Assembly (NCBI RefSeq): GCF_947499845.1
Contig: NZ_CANMPM010000003.1
Coordinates: 1 to 64,000, forward strand
Length of the DNA stretch: 64,000 nt
Direction of reading: 5' to 3'
Source: an uncultured Pseudokineococcus sp.
Lineage (GTDB): Bacteria > Actinomycetota > Actinomycetes > Actinomycetales > Quadrisphaeraceae
The notes under the pieces are model-generated. The model was not told the DNA's origin. It saw only the letters and a list, made by a program, of their open reading frames with translations, and did not search any database. Positions 50,969 through 60,220 of the stretch are shown in pieces; the stretch's first letter is position 1, and each line of letters begins with the position of its first letter. Made by a program: the position numbers and the translations under genes.

Positions 50969-51996
50969 GGCTCCTGGCCCGCGGCCTCGACCATGGCGTC
51001 GAGCTCGGCGCGGTGGGCGTCGACGAACTCCTGCTCGACCCGCGACGAGACCTCCTGGTAGGTCCCGTCGTAGTCGACCTCCTCCTGGCAGCGGTGGTCG
51101 GCCAGGGCGGTGTCGATCTCGAGCTGCTGCAGCTCGTCCATCGCCGCCGGGTCGGGCTCGGGGGAGGTGTTGCTCGTCGCGGCGTAGAGCTCGTCGCTGC
51201 GGTCGCTGATGTCCTGCCACGCGTCGTCGGGCGTCGCGAAGTCGTAGCCGGCCTCCGCCATGCAGGCCGACCAGTCGCCGTCGAGGGAGGAAACGGCCGG
51301 GTCGTCCTGCACGGAGGTGTACATCCGGTCCATCTCCTCCTGCAGCGAGGAGAAGGCCGGGTCGCTGAAGGGGTCGACCGTCTCGCCCTCCACCTCGTGC
51401 TGCGCCTCGCCGCTGCAGCCCGCGGTGGTCCAGTCGTACTCGACCATCTCGGCCTCGGGGTCGGTCTCCTCCACGACGTCCATGGGCCCGTAGAGCGCCT
51501 CGTAGAAGGCGTTCTGCTCGCTCTCGGACATGCCGGCGACGTAGTCCTCGTTCGGGTCGACCCACACCTCCTCCTCGGCAGGGGTCGCCTCGGTCTCCCA
51601 CGTCGTCATGCCGTAGCCGTGGGTGGCGATGTACTCCTCGGACTCGTAGTCGACGTCCTCCTCGACGGTCATGTCGCCGAAGGCCTGCGAGGTGTCCATG
51701 GGTGTGTAGTCGAAGCCCTGCTCCTGCATGCAGGCGGCGGTGAGCTCCTCGACCTCGCGCATCTGCGCGGCCATGTCCTCCTCGGACTGCTCGGGGTACA
51801 TCTGCGCGAAGTACTCGCCGAGCGGGCCGACCTCCCCCTCCGCCTCGGGGTCGGTGCTGGAGCCTCCGCCGCACCCCGCGAGGAGCAGGGCCCCGCCCAG
51901 GAGGGCGGCGACGAGCGCCCGTGAGCCCGTCCCGCGAGCAGGTCCTGTCCGGCGAGCAGAGCCCGTCCCGCGAGAGGACGTCGTCGAGAGCGCCAT
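50965..51996 (-). CDS. Acidic surface lipoprotein of the efflux operon
   Basis: The protein is 343 residues long. The signal peptide has lipobox GALLLAGCG. The mature protein is strongly acidic and Met/Tyr-rich, with spaced cysteines in ACMQEQGFDY, SACMAEAGYDF, TAGCSGE and HRCQEEVDYD, suggesting disulfides. The family is common in actinobacterial MacAB-type operons; its function is unknown, possibly substrate capture. The ATG at 51996 is the first gene of the operon; 108 bases separate it from DUF2200. Confidence 0.7.
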   Translation of the reverse strand: MALSTTSSRGTGSARRTGPARGTGSRALVAALLGGALLLAGCGGGSSTDPEAEGEVGPLGEYFAQMYPEQSEEDMAAQMREVEELTAACMQEQGFDYTPMDTSQAFGDMTVEEDVDYESEEYIATHGYGMTTWETEATPAEEEVWVDPNEDYVAGMSESEQNAFYEALYGPMDVVEETDPEAEMVEYDWTTAGCSGEAQHEVEGETVDPFSDPAFSSLQEEMDRMYTSVQDDPAVSSLDGDWSACMAEAGYDFATPDDAWQDISDRSDELYAATSNTSPEPDPAAMDELQQLEIDTALADHRCQEEVDYDGTYQEVSSRVEQEFVDAHRAELDAMVEAAGQEP

Positions 51997-52104
51997 GAGT
52001 ACCCCCTGCGCCCGGGCGCAGCAGCGCCGAGGGCCCCCGTCGGCAGCTCGTCGGAGGCGACCTCTGCCCGCAGGGCGGACGCTAGGGGAGCGGAGGCCCT
52101 CCGG

Positions 52105-52431
52105 TCAGGGAGTTGCCGGAACGTGATCCGGCGCAGCGCCGTCGGTGGTGGTGGGGCTGTCGAGCCCCGCCCGGCCCGCGGCGTCGTAGCCCGTGAGCCA
52201 GCACACGACGAGGTCGACGTCGGCCCGGCTGCGCCCCTCGCGCTCGGCCTTGGCCACGTGGTGGGGGTGGATGCTCGCCAAGGGGGTGCGGAAGACGCGG
52301 TGCCCGGCCACGACCGCCTCCTGCGACGTCGGGCGGCCGGGCCCTCCCGGCCGCGGGTCGACGGTCCCCCCGGTAGCCGGCCGCCGTCCAGGGGCCTCCC
52401 CGGGGCCCGTGGCGGCGGGCGACCGGCTCAC
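52105..52431 (-). CDS. DUF2200 family protein
   Basis: The protein is 108 residues long. The core HRVFRTPLASIHPHHVAKAE, GRSRADVDLVVCWLTGYD is the DUF2200 signature, preceded here by a 45-residue Pro/Gly-rich extension absent from most members. Function is unknown. The GTG at 52431 overlaps the stop of the GGDEF-EAL gene as GTGA. If the extension is not translated, a shorter start is possible. Confidence 0.7.
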   Translation of the reverse strand: MSRSPAATGPGEAPGRRPATGGTVDPRPGGPGRPTSQEAVVAGHRVFRTPLASIHPHHVAKAEREGRSRADVDLVVCWLTGYDAAGRAGLDSPTTTDGAAPDHVPATP

Positions 52432-54422
52432 CAGGCGGCGAGCCGGTCCGTGACCTCGTCGGTCGGCAGCGGTCGCGTGAGGTGGTAGCCCTGCAGGTGC
52501 GTCGCGCCCAGCGCGAGCAGCGCCTGCAGCGTGCCCTCGTCCTCGACGCCCTCGACGACGACCGTGCGCTGCAGCGTCCGGCCCAGCTGCACCGCGGCGG
52601 TGACGACGGCCGCGGCGGCGGGGCTCGTGCGCAGGTCCCGGGTGAAGGACCGGTCGACCTTGAGGCAGGTGGCCGGCAGGTCGACGAGCCGGCGCAGCGA
52701 GGAGTAGCCGGTGCCGAAGTCGTCGATGGCGAGCTCGCAGCCGAGGGCGACGAGGGAGCGGACGGTGGCGGCCGTCGTCTCGACGTCGCCGCTGAGGCTC
52801 GTCTCGGTCACCTCGAGCACGAGGCGCCCGGGCGCCGTGCCGGTCTCGTGCAGCGTCCGCCGCACCCGGTCGGCGAGACCGGGGTCGGCGAGCTCCACGG
52901 CCGAGACGTTGACGAAGACCCTGGGCGGGGAGAGGGCGCCGAGCGCCTCGTCCCAGGCGCGCAGCTGCGCGCACACCTCCCGCAGCACCCAGGCCCCCAG
53001 CTCGACGACGAGGCCGCTGCGCTCGGCGGCGAGGATGAACTCCTCCGCGCGCACGAGCCCGTGCCCGGGGCGGCGCCACCGCAGCAGGGCCTCGACGGCG
53101 TGCAGCCTCCCGACCGCGCGGCGCGGGCGGGCCGTGTCGGACGGCGACGCGCGCGGCGGCGGCCCCGGGGGCGCGTCGCCGCCCGCCGGCGGGTGCCCGT
53201 CCAGGCCGTCGCCGAGGTCGTGCAGCGGCTGGAAGCACAGCTCGAGCCCGCCGTCCTCGAGCGCCGCCCGCAGCGCGGGCAGGAGCTGGTCCGGGTTGGT
53301 GGCCTCGGCCCGGTGGCTCTCGTAGGCGGCCGCGTCGAAGGAGTCCACGCGCCCCCGGCCGCCCGCCTTGGCGCGGTACATCGCCGAGTCCGCGTGGGCC
53401 ACGAGGGTCTCGGGGGCCAGGTCCGCGTCGTCGGTCAGCGCGACGCCGATGCTGGCCGAGGGCATGAGGACCACGCCCGCCGACACGTGCGGGAGGCTCA
53501 CGCGCGCCAGGAGCCGCTGGGCGACGTCGGTGGCCTCGGCGGGCTCGACGAGGTCGTCCAGCAGCACGAGGAACTCGTCGCCGCCCACGCGCGCGACGAG
53601 GTCGCTCGGGCGCAGCACCTCCCGCATCCGCTGGGCGCAGGCGGTGAGGAGGTCGTCGCCGGCCGCGTGCCCGTGGGTGTCGTTCACGTACTTCAGCCCG
53701 TCGAGGTCGACGAAGAGCACGGCCACCCGGCCGCCGCGGCGCGCCAGGCGGGCCAGGGACCGCTGCAGCTGCTCGACGAGGACCCAGCGCACGGGCAGGT
53801 CCGTGAGCGGGTCGTGCATGGCGCGGTGCGCGAGCTGGGCCTGCGCGCGCTCGGCCGTGTCGCGGTCGGCGGCGACGACGAGGTAGGAGGTCGCGACGTC
53901 GGCGAGCGTCCGCGCGGCGGCGAGCTCGTGCGGGGCCAGCCGGCGGGTGTCGCTCCGGTACAGGTCGAGGACGCCCCACCCGCGACCACGGGCGCGCAGC
54001 GGGACGGACGTCACCGCGCGCAGCCCCAGGCGCTCGGCCGCCGCCTGGTAGGCGGGCCACCGTCCCTCGAGCCGGAGGTCGGCCACGTCGACGACGCGAC
54101 CCGTGTCGTGGCTCTCCCGGCAGGGCCCGTCCTGCAGCACCTCCTGCAGGCGCTCCGCCTCCTCGACGATCGGGCGCAGGGGGCCGTGGGCCTCGGCGAA
54201 GCGCAGGAGGACGTCGTCGTCGGCCACCATGACGGCGGACCCGTCGACGGCGAGGACGTCGGTGACGGCGCGGACCAGCTGGGTCAGCACCGTCCGCGTC
54301 GTGAACGCGTGGGTGACGGAGCTCGCGAACGTGCTCAGCACCGCCGTCAGGGCGCCGTGGTCGACACCGGGGTCCGGGGAGGGCTCGACGACGGCGTCCG
54401 TCCCACCCGGTGTCGCAGCCAC
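52428..54422 (-). CDS. GAF-GGDEF-EAL protein (cyclic di-GMP turnover)
   Basis: The protein is 664 residues long. A GAF-like sensor is at about 20-180 (DGPCRESHDTGRVVDVADLR), the GGDEF domain at about 190-350 with intact RVGGDEFLVLL, and the EAL domain from about 370 with VEALLRWRRPGHG, NVSAVELADPGL, DDFGTGYSSL and KVDRSF. Both catalytic motifs look complete, so it could make and break cyclic di-GMP in response to a GAF ligand. A Pro/Gly-rich insert lies early in the EAL domain. Confidence 0.88.
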   Translation of the reverse strand: MAATPGGTDAVVEPSPDPGVDHGALTAVLSTFASSVTHAFTTRTVLTQLVRAVTDVLAVDGSAVMVADDDVLLRFAEAHGPLRPIVEEAERLQEVLQDGPCRESHDTGRVVDVADLRLEGRWPAYQAAAERLGLRAVTSVPLRARGRGWGVLDLYRSDTRRLAPHELAAARTLADVATSYLVVAADRDTAERAQAQLAHRAMHDPLTDLPVRWVLVEQLQRSLARLARRGGRVAVLFVDLDGLKYVNDTHGHAAGDDLLTACAQRMREVLRPSDLVARVGGDEFLVLLDDLVEPAEATDVAQRLLARVSLPHVSAGVVLMPSASIGVALTDDADLAPETLVAHADSAMYRAKAGGRGRVDSFDAAAYESHRAEATNPDQLLPALRAALEDGGLELCFQPLHDLGDGLDGHPPAGGDAPPGPPPRASPSDTARPRRAVGRLHAVEALLRWRRPGHGLVRAEEFILAAERSGLVVELGAWVLREVCAQLRAWDEALGALSPPRVFVNVSAVELADPGLADRVRRTLHETGTAPGRLVLEVTETSLSGDVETTAATVRSLVALGCELAIDDFGTGYSSLRRLVDLPATCLKVDRSFTRDLRTSPAAAAVVTAAVQLGRTLQRTVVVEGVEDEGTLQALLALGATHLQGYHLTRPLPTDEVTDRLAAW

Positions 54423-54607
54423 GGCAGCCTCCGCCCGCGGTCGGCGCTGCCGACCGTCCTCACGGCAGGTCGCCCCCGTCGCCAGCAGTGATCCAAGCCA
54501 CTGCGGACCCTGGTGTCCACCCCCTCCGGGGAGACCCGCCCGCGACGCCCTCCTCAGGCCGCCGGCGCCCGGAGGGGGGGAGGGAGCGCCGTCCCCGCCG
54601 GCAGGCC

Positions 54608-55678
54608 TCAGGGCCGGGGTCGCGCCAGGGCGGCCGTGACCTCCGCGACCGCGTCCCGCCCCGCCCGGTTGGCGCCGACGGTCGACTGCGCTGGCCCGTA
54701 CCCGACGAGGTGGACGCGCGGCTCGCGCACCACCCGCGTCCCGCGCACCTCGACGCCGCCGTCGGCGCTGCGCAGGCCCAGCGGCTCGAGGTGGCCGAGC
54801 GCGGGGCGGAACCCGGTGGCCCACAGGACGACGTCGACGGACGTGGACGTGCCGTCCGCCTCCCGGACGCCGTGCGGCTCGAGCGCCGTGAACATCGGGC
54901 GGCGCCGCAGGGCGCCGCGCTCGCGGGCGGCCACGGCGTACGGCGTCCAGGAGAGGCCGGTGTAGGAGACGACGCTGCGCGGCGCCCTGCCCGCCTCGGC
55001 GTCGGCCGCGACGCGGGCGACGACGTCGCGCCCCGTCTCCGACGTGAAGGGGCCCTCCCGGAAGACGGGCTCGCGCCGCGTGTACCAGGCGGTCCACGCG
55101 ACCCGCGACACCTCCTCGAGCAGCTGGACCGCCGAGATGCCACCGCCCACGACGGCGACCCGGCGCCCGCGGAGGTCCTCGGCCGAGGCGTACTGGCTCG
55201 TGTGGAGCTGGCGCCCGCGGAAGACCTCGGCGCCCGGGTAGCGGGGGAGCAGCGGGTTCGTCCACGTGCCCGTGGCGCTGAGGAGGAAGCCGGCCCGCCA
55301 GGTCCCGGCGTCGGTGCGGACGAGCAGGTTGCCCTCGGGGTCGCCGTCGGCGCGCTCGACGCGCCTCACCCGCACCGGGCGCAGGACCGGCAGCCCCTGG
55401 TCGCGCTCGTAGGCCGCGAAGTAGCGGGGCACGGCCGTGCGCGCGGGCTCCTCGGGGTCGACGGGCGGGAGCGGGGCGCCGGGCAGGTCGAAGATCCCGT
55501 TCACCGTGCTCATGCGCAGCGAGGGCCACCGGTGCTGCCACGCGCCGCCCGGGGCGGCGTCGGCGTCGAGGACGACGAAGGACCGGTCCCCGTCGCCGTC
55601 GAGCGCGCTCGCGAAGCCGCGGCGCCGCAGGTGGTGCGCGGCCGACAAGCCGGCCTGCCCGGCGCCGACGACGACCAC
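54608..55678 (-). CDS. Flavin-containing monooxygenase-like protein
   Basis: The protein is about 356 residues long. The FAD motif VVVVGAGQAGLSAAHHL starts at once, with a second nucleotide motif VAVVGGGISAVQLLEEV and the conserved LWATGFRPALGHL. It would oxygenate N- or S-containing substrates with NADPH and O2. The start is uncertain: the GTG at 55678 is the only canonical start near the fold, yet about 20 more residues could be encoded back to a CTG next to the preceding stop. Confidence 0.8.
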   Translation of the reverse strand: MVVVGAGQAGLSAAHHLRRRGFASALDGDGDRSFVVLDADAAPGGAWQHRWPSLRMSTVNGIFDLPGAPLPPVDPEEPARTAVPRYFAAYERDQGLPVLRPVRVRRVERADGDPEGNLLVRTDAGTWRAGFLLSATGTWTNPLLPRYPGAEVFRGRQLHTSQYASAEDLRGRRVAVVGGGISAVQLLEEVSRVAWTAWYTRREPVFREGPFTSETGRDVVARVAADAEAGRAPRSVVSYTGLSWTPYAVAARERGALRRRPMFTALEPHGVREADGTSTSVDVVLWATGFRPALGHLEPLGLRSADGGVEVRGTRVVREPRVHLVGYGPAQSTVGANRAGRDAVAEVTAALARPRP

Positions 55679-55737
55679 GGTCGCCGCCCCGCCGGGGGCG
55701 GAGGAGGCCGGGGCGGAGCCGGTCGGGGCGCCGGGCG

Positions 55738-56511
55738 TCAGCCCCGCGGCAGCGTCAGCACCTCGACGCCGTCCTCGGTGACGGCGACGGTGTGCTCGCT
55801 GTGCGCCGTCCGGCAGCCGGTGGCGCTGCGGAGGGTCCAGCCGTCGTCGTCCGTCACGAGCTCGTCGGTGTCGGCCATGACCCACGGCTCGAGCGCCAGG
55901 AGCAGCCCGGGGCGCAGCCGGTACCCGCGGCCGGGCCGCCCGAGGTTCGGCACGTGCGGGTCCTGGTGCATCGTCGCGCCGATGCCGTGGCCGCCGAAGT
56001 CGGTGTTGACCGGGTACCCCTCGCCGGTGAGGACCTCGCCGATGGCGTGCGAGACGTCGCCCAGCCGCGCGCCCGGGCCGACCGCGGCGATGCCGGCGTC
56101 GAGCGCCCGGCGCGTGACGTCGATCAGCGCGAGGTCCGCCTCGTCGCGCGCCTCGCCGACGACGAAGCTCACGGCCGAGTCGGCGGCGATGCCGTCGACG
56201 AGCACGGCGATGTCGAGGGTGAGGAGGTCGCCGTCCTCGAGCGCCTGGTCGCGGGGGAGGCCGTGCAGGACGCCGTCGTTGACCGACGTGCAGATGTAGT
56301 GGCCGAAGGGCCCGCGGCCGAAGGACGGCGCGTAGTCGACGTAGCAGGAGACGCCGCCGCCCTCGGCCATGAGCTCCTGGGCCCAGCGGTCGATCTCGAG
56401 GAGGTTGGTGCCCACCCGCGTCCGCTCCCGGCAGGTCTGCAGGATGTGCGCCACCAGGGCGCCCGCGGACCGCGCCCGCTCCACCTCGCGGGGGCTGAGG
56501 ATCTCGATCAC
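55738..56511 (-). CDS. map: Type I methionine aminopeptidase
   Basis: This 257-residue enzyme removes the initiator methionine. Metal-binding residues are visible: two aspartates in LTLDIAVLVDGIAADSA, His in GHGIGATMHQDPHVPN, Glu in LLALEPWVM and the last Glu in HSEHTVAVTEDG. The GTG at 56511 has GAGGGAG upstream. Being away from secY/adk and next to a monooxygenase, it is probably a second, accessory MAP; a bound-substrate role is not indicated. Confidence 0.88.
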   Translation of the reverse strand: MIEILSPREVERARSAGALVAHILQTCRERTRVGTNLLEIDRWAQELMAEGGGVSCYVDYAPSFGRGPFGHYICTSVNDGVLHGLPRDQALEDGDLLTLDIAVLVDGIAADSAVSFVVGEARDEADLALIDVTRRALDAGIAAVGPGARLGDVSHAIGEVLTGEGYPVNTDFGGHGIGATMHQDPHVPNLGRPGRGYRLRPGLLLALEPWVMADTDELVTDDDGWTLRSATGCRTAHSEHTVAVTEDGVEVLTLPRG

Positions 56512-56726
56512 GCGTGGCTCCCTCGAGCGGCTGGCGACGGCACCGCAGGAGGCTACCCGCGCCCGCGGCGGACCCCTCCGCCCGGCCGCCTCCGCCCGGC
56601 ACCTCCTCCCGGCCCCCGCGCCCCCGACGGCCGGTCGTCGTGACGGCCCGCACCACCTCTCCCGTGGGAGCGCTCCCGCGCGCGAGCATGCCGTCGGCGG
56701 CGTGGAGAGCGGCTCCCCCACGGACC

Positions 56727-56755
56727 TTGACACCCGTCATGTGACCGTTCACATT
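56727..56755 (+). promoter_or_regulatory. Promoter and operator of the second sugar ABC operon
   Basis: TTGACA (56727-56732), a 17-base spacer and CACATT (56750-56755) form a good sigma-70 promoter. The palindrome TGTGACCGTTCACA (56740-56753) fills the spacer and -10, as expected for a repressor site. The 371-base region between the divergent MAP and binding-protein genes shows nothing else. Confidence 0.7.
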
Positions 56756-56882
56756 GCGGCCATCGAGCCTCGACGGAGAGGACGGAGGGCGCAGGGCGCG
56801 GCGACGGCGACGGGGGCCGCGCGCACCGGCGGTGGTACCCAGCAGACCCAGCCCAGGCCAACGGCGGCCGGGAAGGATGTCC

Positions 56883-58229
56883 ATGACGACGACCCCAGGT
56901 TGGTCCCGACGGCGCCTGCTCCAGAGCGCCCTCGCGGTCGGGGGGCTGGGCGCCGCGGGCGCCCTCTCCGGCTGCGGCAGCCCGCTCGCCGCCGGTCTCG
57001 CCGGCACGCCGCTCAACCCCGGGACGGTGACCTTCTGGAACCTCTTCGGCGGCGGCGACGGCGCCCGGCTCCAGACGATGCTCGACGTCTACGTGCAGGA
57101 GCACGGCGGCTCGTCCTCGCTCCAGGCGGCGACCTTCGCCTGGGGCAACCCGTACTACACGAAGGTCTCGCTGGCCACGCTCGGCGACAAGCCGCCGGAC
57201 GTGGCCGTCGCGCACCTCACGCGCTCGCAGAACCTCGCGAACGCCGACCTCCTGACGCCCATCACCGACGAGATGCTCGCCCTGGTCGACCTCTCGCCGT
57301 CGGACTTCACGCCGAAGGTGTGGGACGGCCAGAAGATCGACGGCACGTCCTACGCCATCCCGCTCGACACCCACCCCTTCGTCCTCTTCTACAACAAGGA
57401 CGTCTGCGAGCAGGCGGGTCTCCTCGACGGCTCGGGCACGCTCGCCCCGATCCAGGGCGTGGAGCAGTGGGAGGCGGCGCTCACGGCGGCCCAGGAGGTG
57501 ACGGGCGCCTTCGCCGTCAGCTCGGCCAACGTGTCGGAGAACGCGACCCCCTGGCGCCTCTTCCAGACGCTCTACCAGCAGCACGCCGGGGCGACGCCCT
57601 TCCTCGGCGACGGCGGGACGCAGCTGACCGTCGACGAGGACGCCGCGCTCGACACCCTCGCCTACATCCGCCGCATGTCCGAGCAGGGGTGGCTGCCCCG
57701 CGCCATCGACTACGCCGGGTCGCAGACGCAGATGTTCACGGGCGAGGCGGCCTTCTACCTGCAGGGCGAGTGGGAGATCACCACGGCGCAGGGCGTCGAG
57801 GGGCTCGACTTCGGCATGGTGCCCATCCCGCAGCTGTACGACCAGCCGGCGGCGCAGGGCGACTCGCACACGTTCGTCCTGCCCCGCATGGACCGGACCC
57901 CCGAGCAGATGCAGCTCGCCATGGGCTTCGTCCGGTCGATGCTCGACCAGAGCCTCACGTGGGCGAAGGGCGGGCACATCCCGGCGTACATCCCGACGCT
58001 GGAGAGCCAGGAGTACCTGGAGCTCACACCGCAGGCGGACTACGCGCAGGCCGCCGAGTACGTCGTCTACGACGCCCCCGCCTGGTACTCGGGCTCCGGC
58101 TCGACCTTCGAGAACACCGTCGGGGCCCAGGTCGGCCTCGTGCAGCAGCAGCGGCTCACCCCGGAGCAGGCCATGGCGGCCATCCGGCAGCAGCTGGCCG
58201 TCTACCTCGACACCCAGAGCCCGGTGTGA
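56883..58229 (+). CDS. ABC transporter substrate-binding lipoprotein (CUT1 type), Tat-like signal
   Basis: The protein is 448 residues long. The N-terminus SRRRLLQSALAVGGLGAAGA followed by LSGC combines a twin-arginine pattern with a lipobox, so it is probably exported folded and lipid-anchored. The mature part is a sugar-binding protein (VTFWNLFGGGDGARL; VLFYNKDVCEQAGL; AAFYLQGEWEI). The ATG at 56883 is preferred over 56877 because of the spacing from GGAAGG. It leads a three-gene importer operon. Confidence 0.87.
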   Translation: MTTTPGWSRRRLLQSALAVGGLGAAGALSGCGSPLAAGLAGTPLNPGTVTFWNLFGGGDGARLQTMLDVYVQEHGGSSSLQAATFAWGNPYYTKVSLATLGDKPPDVAVAHLTRSQNLANADLLTPITDEMLALVDLSPSDFTPKVWDGQKIDGTSYAIPLDTHPFVLFYNKDVCEQAGLLDGSGTLAPIQGVEQWEAALTAAQEVTGAFAVSSANVSENATPWRLFQTLYQQHAGATPFLGDGGTQLTVDEDAALDTLAYIRRMSEQGWLPRAIDYAGSQTQMFTGEAAFYLQGEWEITTAQGVEGLDFGMVPIPQLYDQPAAQGDSHTFVLPRMDRTPEQMQLAMGFVRSMLDQSLTWAKGGHIPAYIPTLESQEYLELTPQADYAQAAEYVVYDAPAWYSGSGSTFENTVGAQVGLVQQQRLTPEQAMAAIRQQLAVYLDTQSPV

Positions 58230-58296
58230 CGGGCCGTCGCCGCGCGGCCGCGGCGCCCGCACCGTCCCCCCGGCCGGCCCTGCAGGAGGTCCCCCG

Positions 58297-59229
58297 ATGA
58301 CGACCCAGACCCTCAGGCCCCCCGCCGAGGCCACCACGACCGCGCGGCGGACCTCGGAGCGGCGGCCGGACAGCCGGCCGGCCTGGCTCTTCCTGGCGCC
58401 GTTCGGCGTCTTCTACCTGGCCTTCCTCATCGGGCCGACCGTCTACATGTTCGTCGTCAGCTTCTTCAACACGAGCATCGTCCAGCCGGGGCTCGGCACC
58501 TTCGCGGGGCTCGGCAACTACGCCGAGATGCTCACCCGCTCGGACTTCTGGTCCGCGATGTGGCACACCCTGCAGTTCACGCTCTACACGGTGCCGCCGC
58601 TCGTCGTCCTGTCCTTCGTCTTCGCCGTGCTCGCCAACCGGGTGCAGCGCGGCCAGTGGTTCTTCCGGCTGGCCTTCTTCGTGCCTTTCGTGCTTCCCTC
58701 GGCGTCGATCTCGCTCATCTGGATCTTCCTCTTCACGCCGGCGTCCGGCCTCTGGCCCCAGTTCCAGTCCCTCATCGGCCTGGAGCCCGACGCCGTCCTC
58801 GCCGACCCGTCGCTCGCGATGGTGGGGATCGCCGTCGCCACGATCTGGTGGACCATCGGCTTCAACTTCGTGCTCTACCTGGCGGGGCTGCAGGACATCC
58901 CGCGGGAGCTGTACGAGGCGGCGTCGGTCGACGGGGCGAGCCCCTGGCACCAGATCCGCTACATCACCGTCCCGCTGCTCGGCCGGACGACGACGCTCGT
59001 CATCATCCTGCAGATCATCGCGAGCCTGAAGATCTTCGACCAGGTCTACCTGATGACCGCCGGTGGCCCCGGGATCTCGACGCAGGTCGCCCTGGGCCTC
59101 ATCACCAACACGGCCTTCACCGACTACCGGGTCGGCGCCGCCTCCGCCGCGTCGGTCCTGCTCTTCATCGTCATCGTCGTCATCGCGGTGGCGCGCCAGC
59201 TGCTCGACCGCTCCGACCGGGAGGCCTGA
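58297..59229 (+). CDS. ABC transporter permease, MalF-like
   Basis: The protein is 310 residues long with six membrane helices. The EAA loop reads YEAASVDGASPWHQIRYITV. The start follows AGGAGG at ideal spacing, 67 bases after the binding-protein stop. It forms the channel with the next gene. As in the first importer, no ATPase is encoded here. Confidence 0.88.
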   Translation: MTTQTLRPPAEATTTARRTSERRPDSRPAWLFLAPFGVFYLAFLIGPTVYMFVVSFFNTSIVQPGLGTFAGLGNYAEMLTRSDFWSAMWHTLQFTLYTVPPLVVLSFVFAVLANRVQRGQWFFRLAFFVPFVLPSASISLIWIFLFTPASGLWPQFQSLIGLEPDAVLADPSLAMVGIAVATIWWTIGFNFVLYLAGLQDIPRELYEAASVDGASPWHQIRYITVPLLGRTTTLVIILQIIASLKIFDQVYLMTAGGPGISTQVALGLITNTAFTDYRVGAASAASVLLFIVIVVIAVARQLLDRSDREA

Positions 59230-59230
59230 G

Positions 59231-60145
59231 ATGGCGACCACGACCGACCGCAGCACCAGGACGCGCGGCGGCAACGGCGTCTCCGCCGCAGCGCCCGCCC
59301 GGACGGACCCCACGAGGATCCGGAGCCCGCGGACCTTCAACATCGTCGCCGGGATCGTCCTCGGGGTCTTCGCCTTCCTGTGGCTCGTCCCGAGCTTCTG
59401 GGCCATCAAGACGTCGCTGGTCTCGAACGAGACCGCCTCGCTCGGCGCCGACGCCATCCTCCGCAGCACCGACCCGACGCTCGCGAGCTACGCCACCCTG
59501 CTGCAGTCCGGGCAGATCTGGAACTGGTACCTGGCGAGCTTCGTCACCTCGGCCGGCACGGTGGTGCTGACCGTGGTCTTCGCCTCGATGGCGGCCTACG
59601 CGCTCTCCCGGCTGCGCTTCCGCGGCCGGAAGCTCGTGTTCGTGCTCATCCTCGCCGGGATCATGATCCCGGCGCAGGTGCTCATCGTGCCCATCTTCCA
59701 GCTGCTCGACAGCTTCTCGCTGCTCAACACCTACTGGTCGGTCATCTTCCCGCAGGTGCCCGCCGTCATCGCCGTCTTCATCTTCAAGCAGTTCTTCGAC
59801 GGGCTGCCCAAGGAGCTCGACGAGGCGGCGCGCATCGACGGCGCGGGCGTGTGGCGGACCTTCTGGTCGGTCATCATGCCGCTGTCGCGGCCCGTCATCG
59901 CGGCCGTCTCGATCCTCACCTTCGTGACGGTGTGGAACAACCTCATCCTGCCGCTGTTCGTGCTCTCGAACCCCGACCTCATGACCATCCCGGTCGGGCT
60001 CGCGACGGTGCAGGGCTCCTACGGCCAGCGCTTCGCCGACATCCAGGCGTCCGCCGTGCTCGGTGCGCTGCCGCTCGTCATCCTCTACCTGCTCTTCCAG
60101 CGCCGGATCGTCGAGGGCGTCGCGGGGACGGGCCTCAAGGGCTGA
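59231..60145 (+). CDS. ABC transporter permease, MalG-like
   Basis: The protein is 304 residues long with six helices after a 35-residue polar N-terminus. The EAA loop is DEAARIDGAGVWRTFWSVIM. It starts 1 base after the stop of the previous permease. The operon is closed by a perfect 34-base palindrome at 60158. Confidence 0.88.
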   Translation: MATTTDRSTRTRGGNGVSAAAPARTDPTRIRSPRTFNIVAGIVLGVFAFLWLVPSFWAIKTSLVSNETASLGADAILRSTDPTLASYATLLQSGQIWNWYLASFVTSAGTVVLTVVFASMAAYALSRLRFRGRKLVFVLILAGIMIPAQVLIVPIFQLLDSFSLLNTYWSVIFPQVPAVIAVFIFKQFFDGLPKELDEAARIDGAGVWRTFWSVIMPLSRPVIAAVSILTFVTVWNNLILPLFVLSNPDLMTIPVGLATVQGSYGQRFADIQASAVLGALPLVILYLLFQRRIVEGVAGTGLKG

Positions 60146-60157
60146 CGCCGCACCGCC

Positions 60158-60191
60158 ACGGCGCCCGGGGCCGGCCGGCCCCGGGCGCCGT
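60158..60191. terminator. Perfect 34-base palindrome, bidirectional terminator
   Basis: ACGGCGCCCGGGGCCGG (60158-60174) is followed directly by its exact reverse complement (60175-60191). It lies between convergent genes, 12 bases after the permease stop, and would form a very stable hairpin. Confidence 0.75.
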
Positions 60192-60220
60192 CGCGAGTCC
60201 GCGGACGTCCGCAGCCGCGG

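Noticed and set aside
56740-56753. A Crp/GlxR site (TGTGA...TCACA) in the sugar ABC promoter
   Set aside because: The half-sites are 4 bases apart rather than 6, so Crp spacing is not met; a different repressor is more likely.
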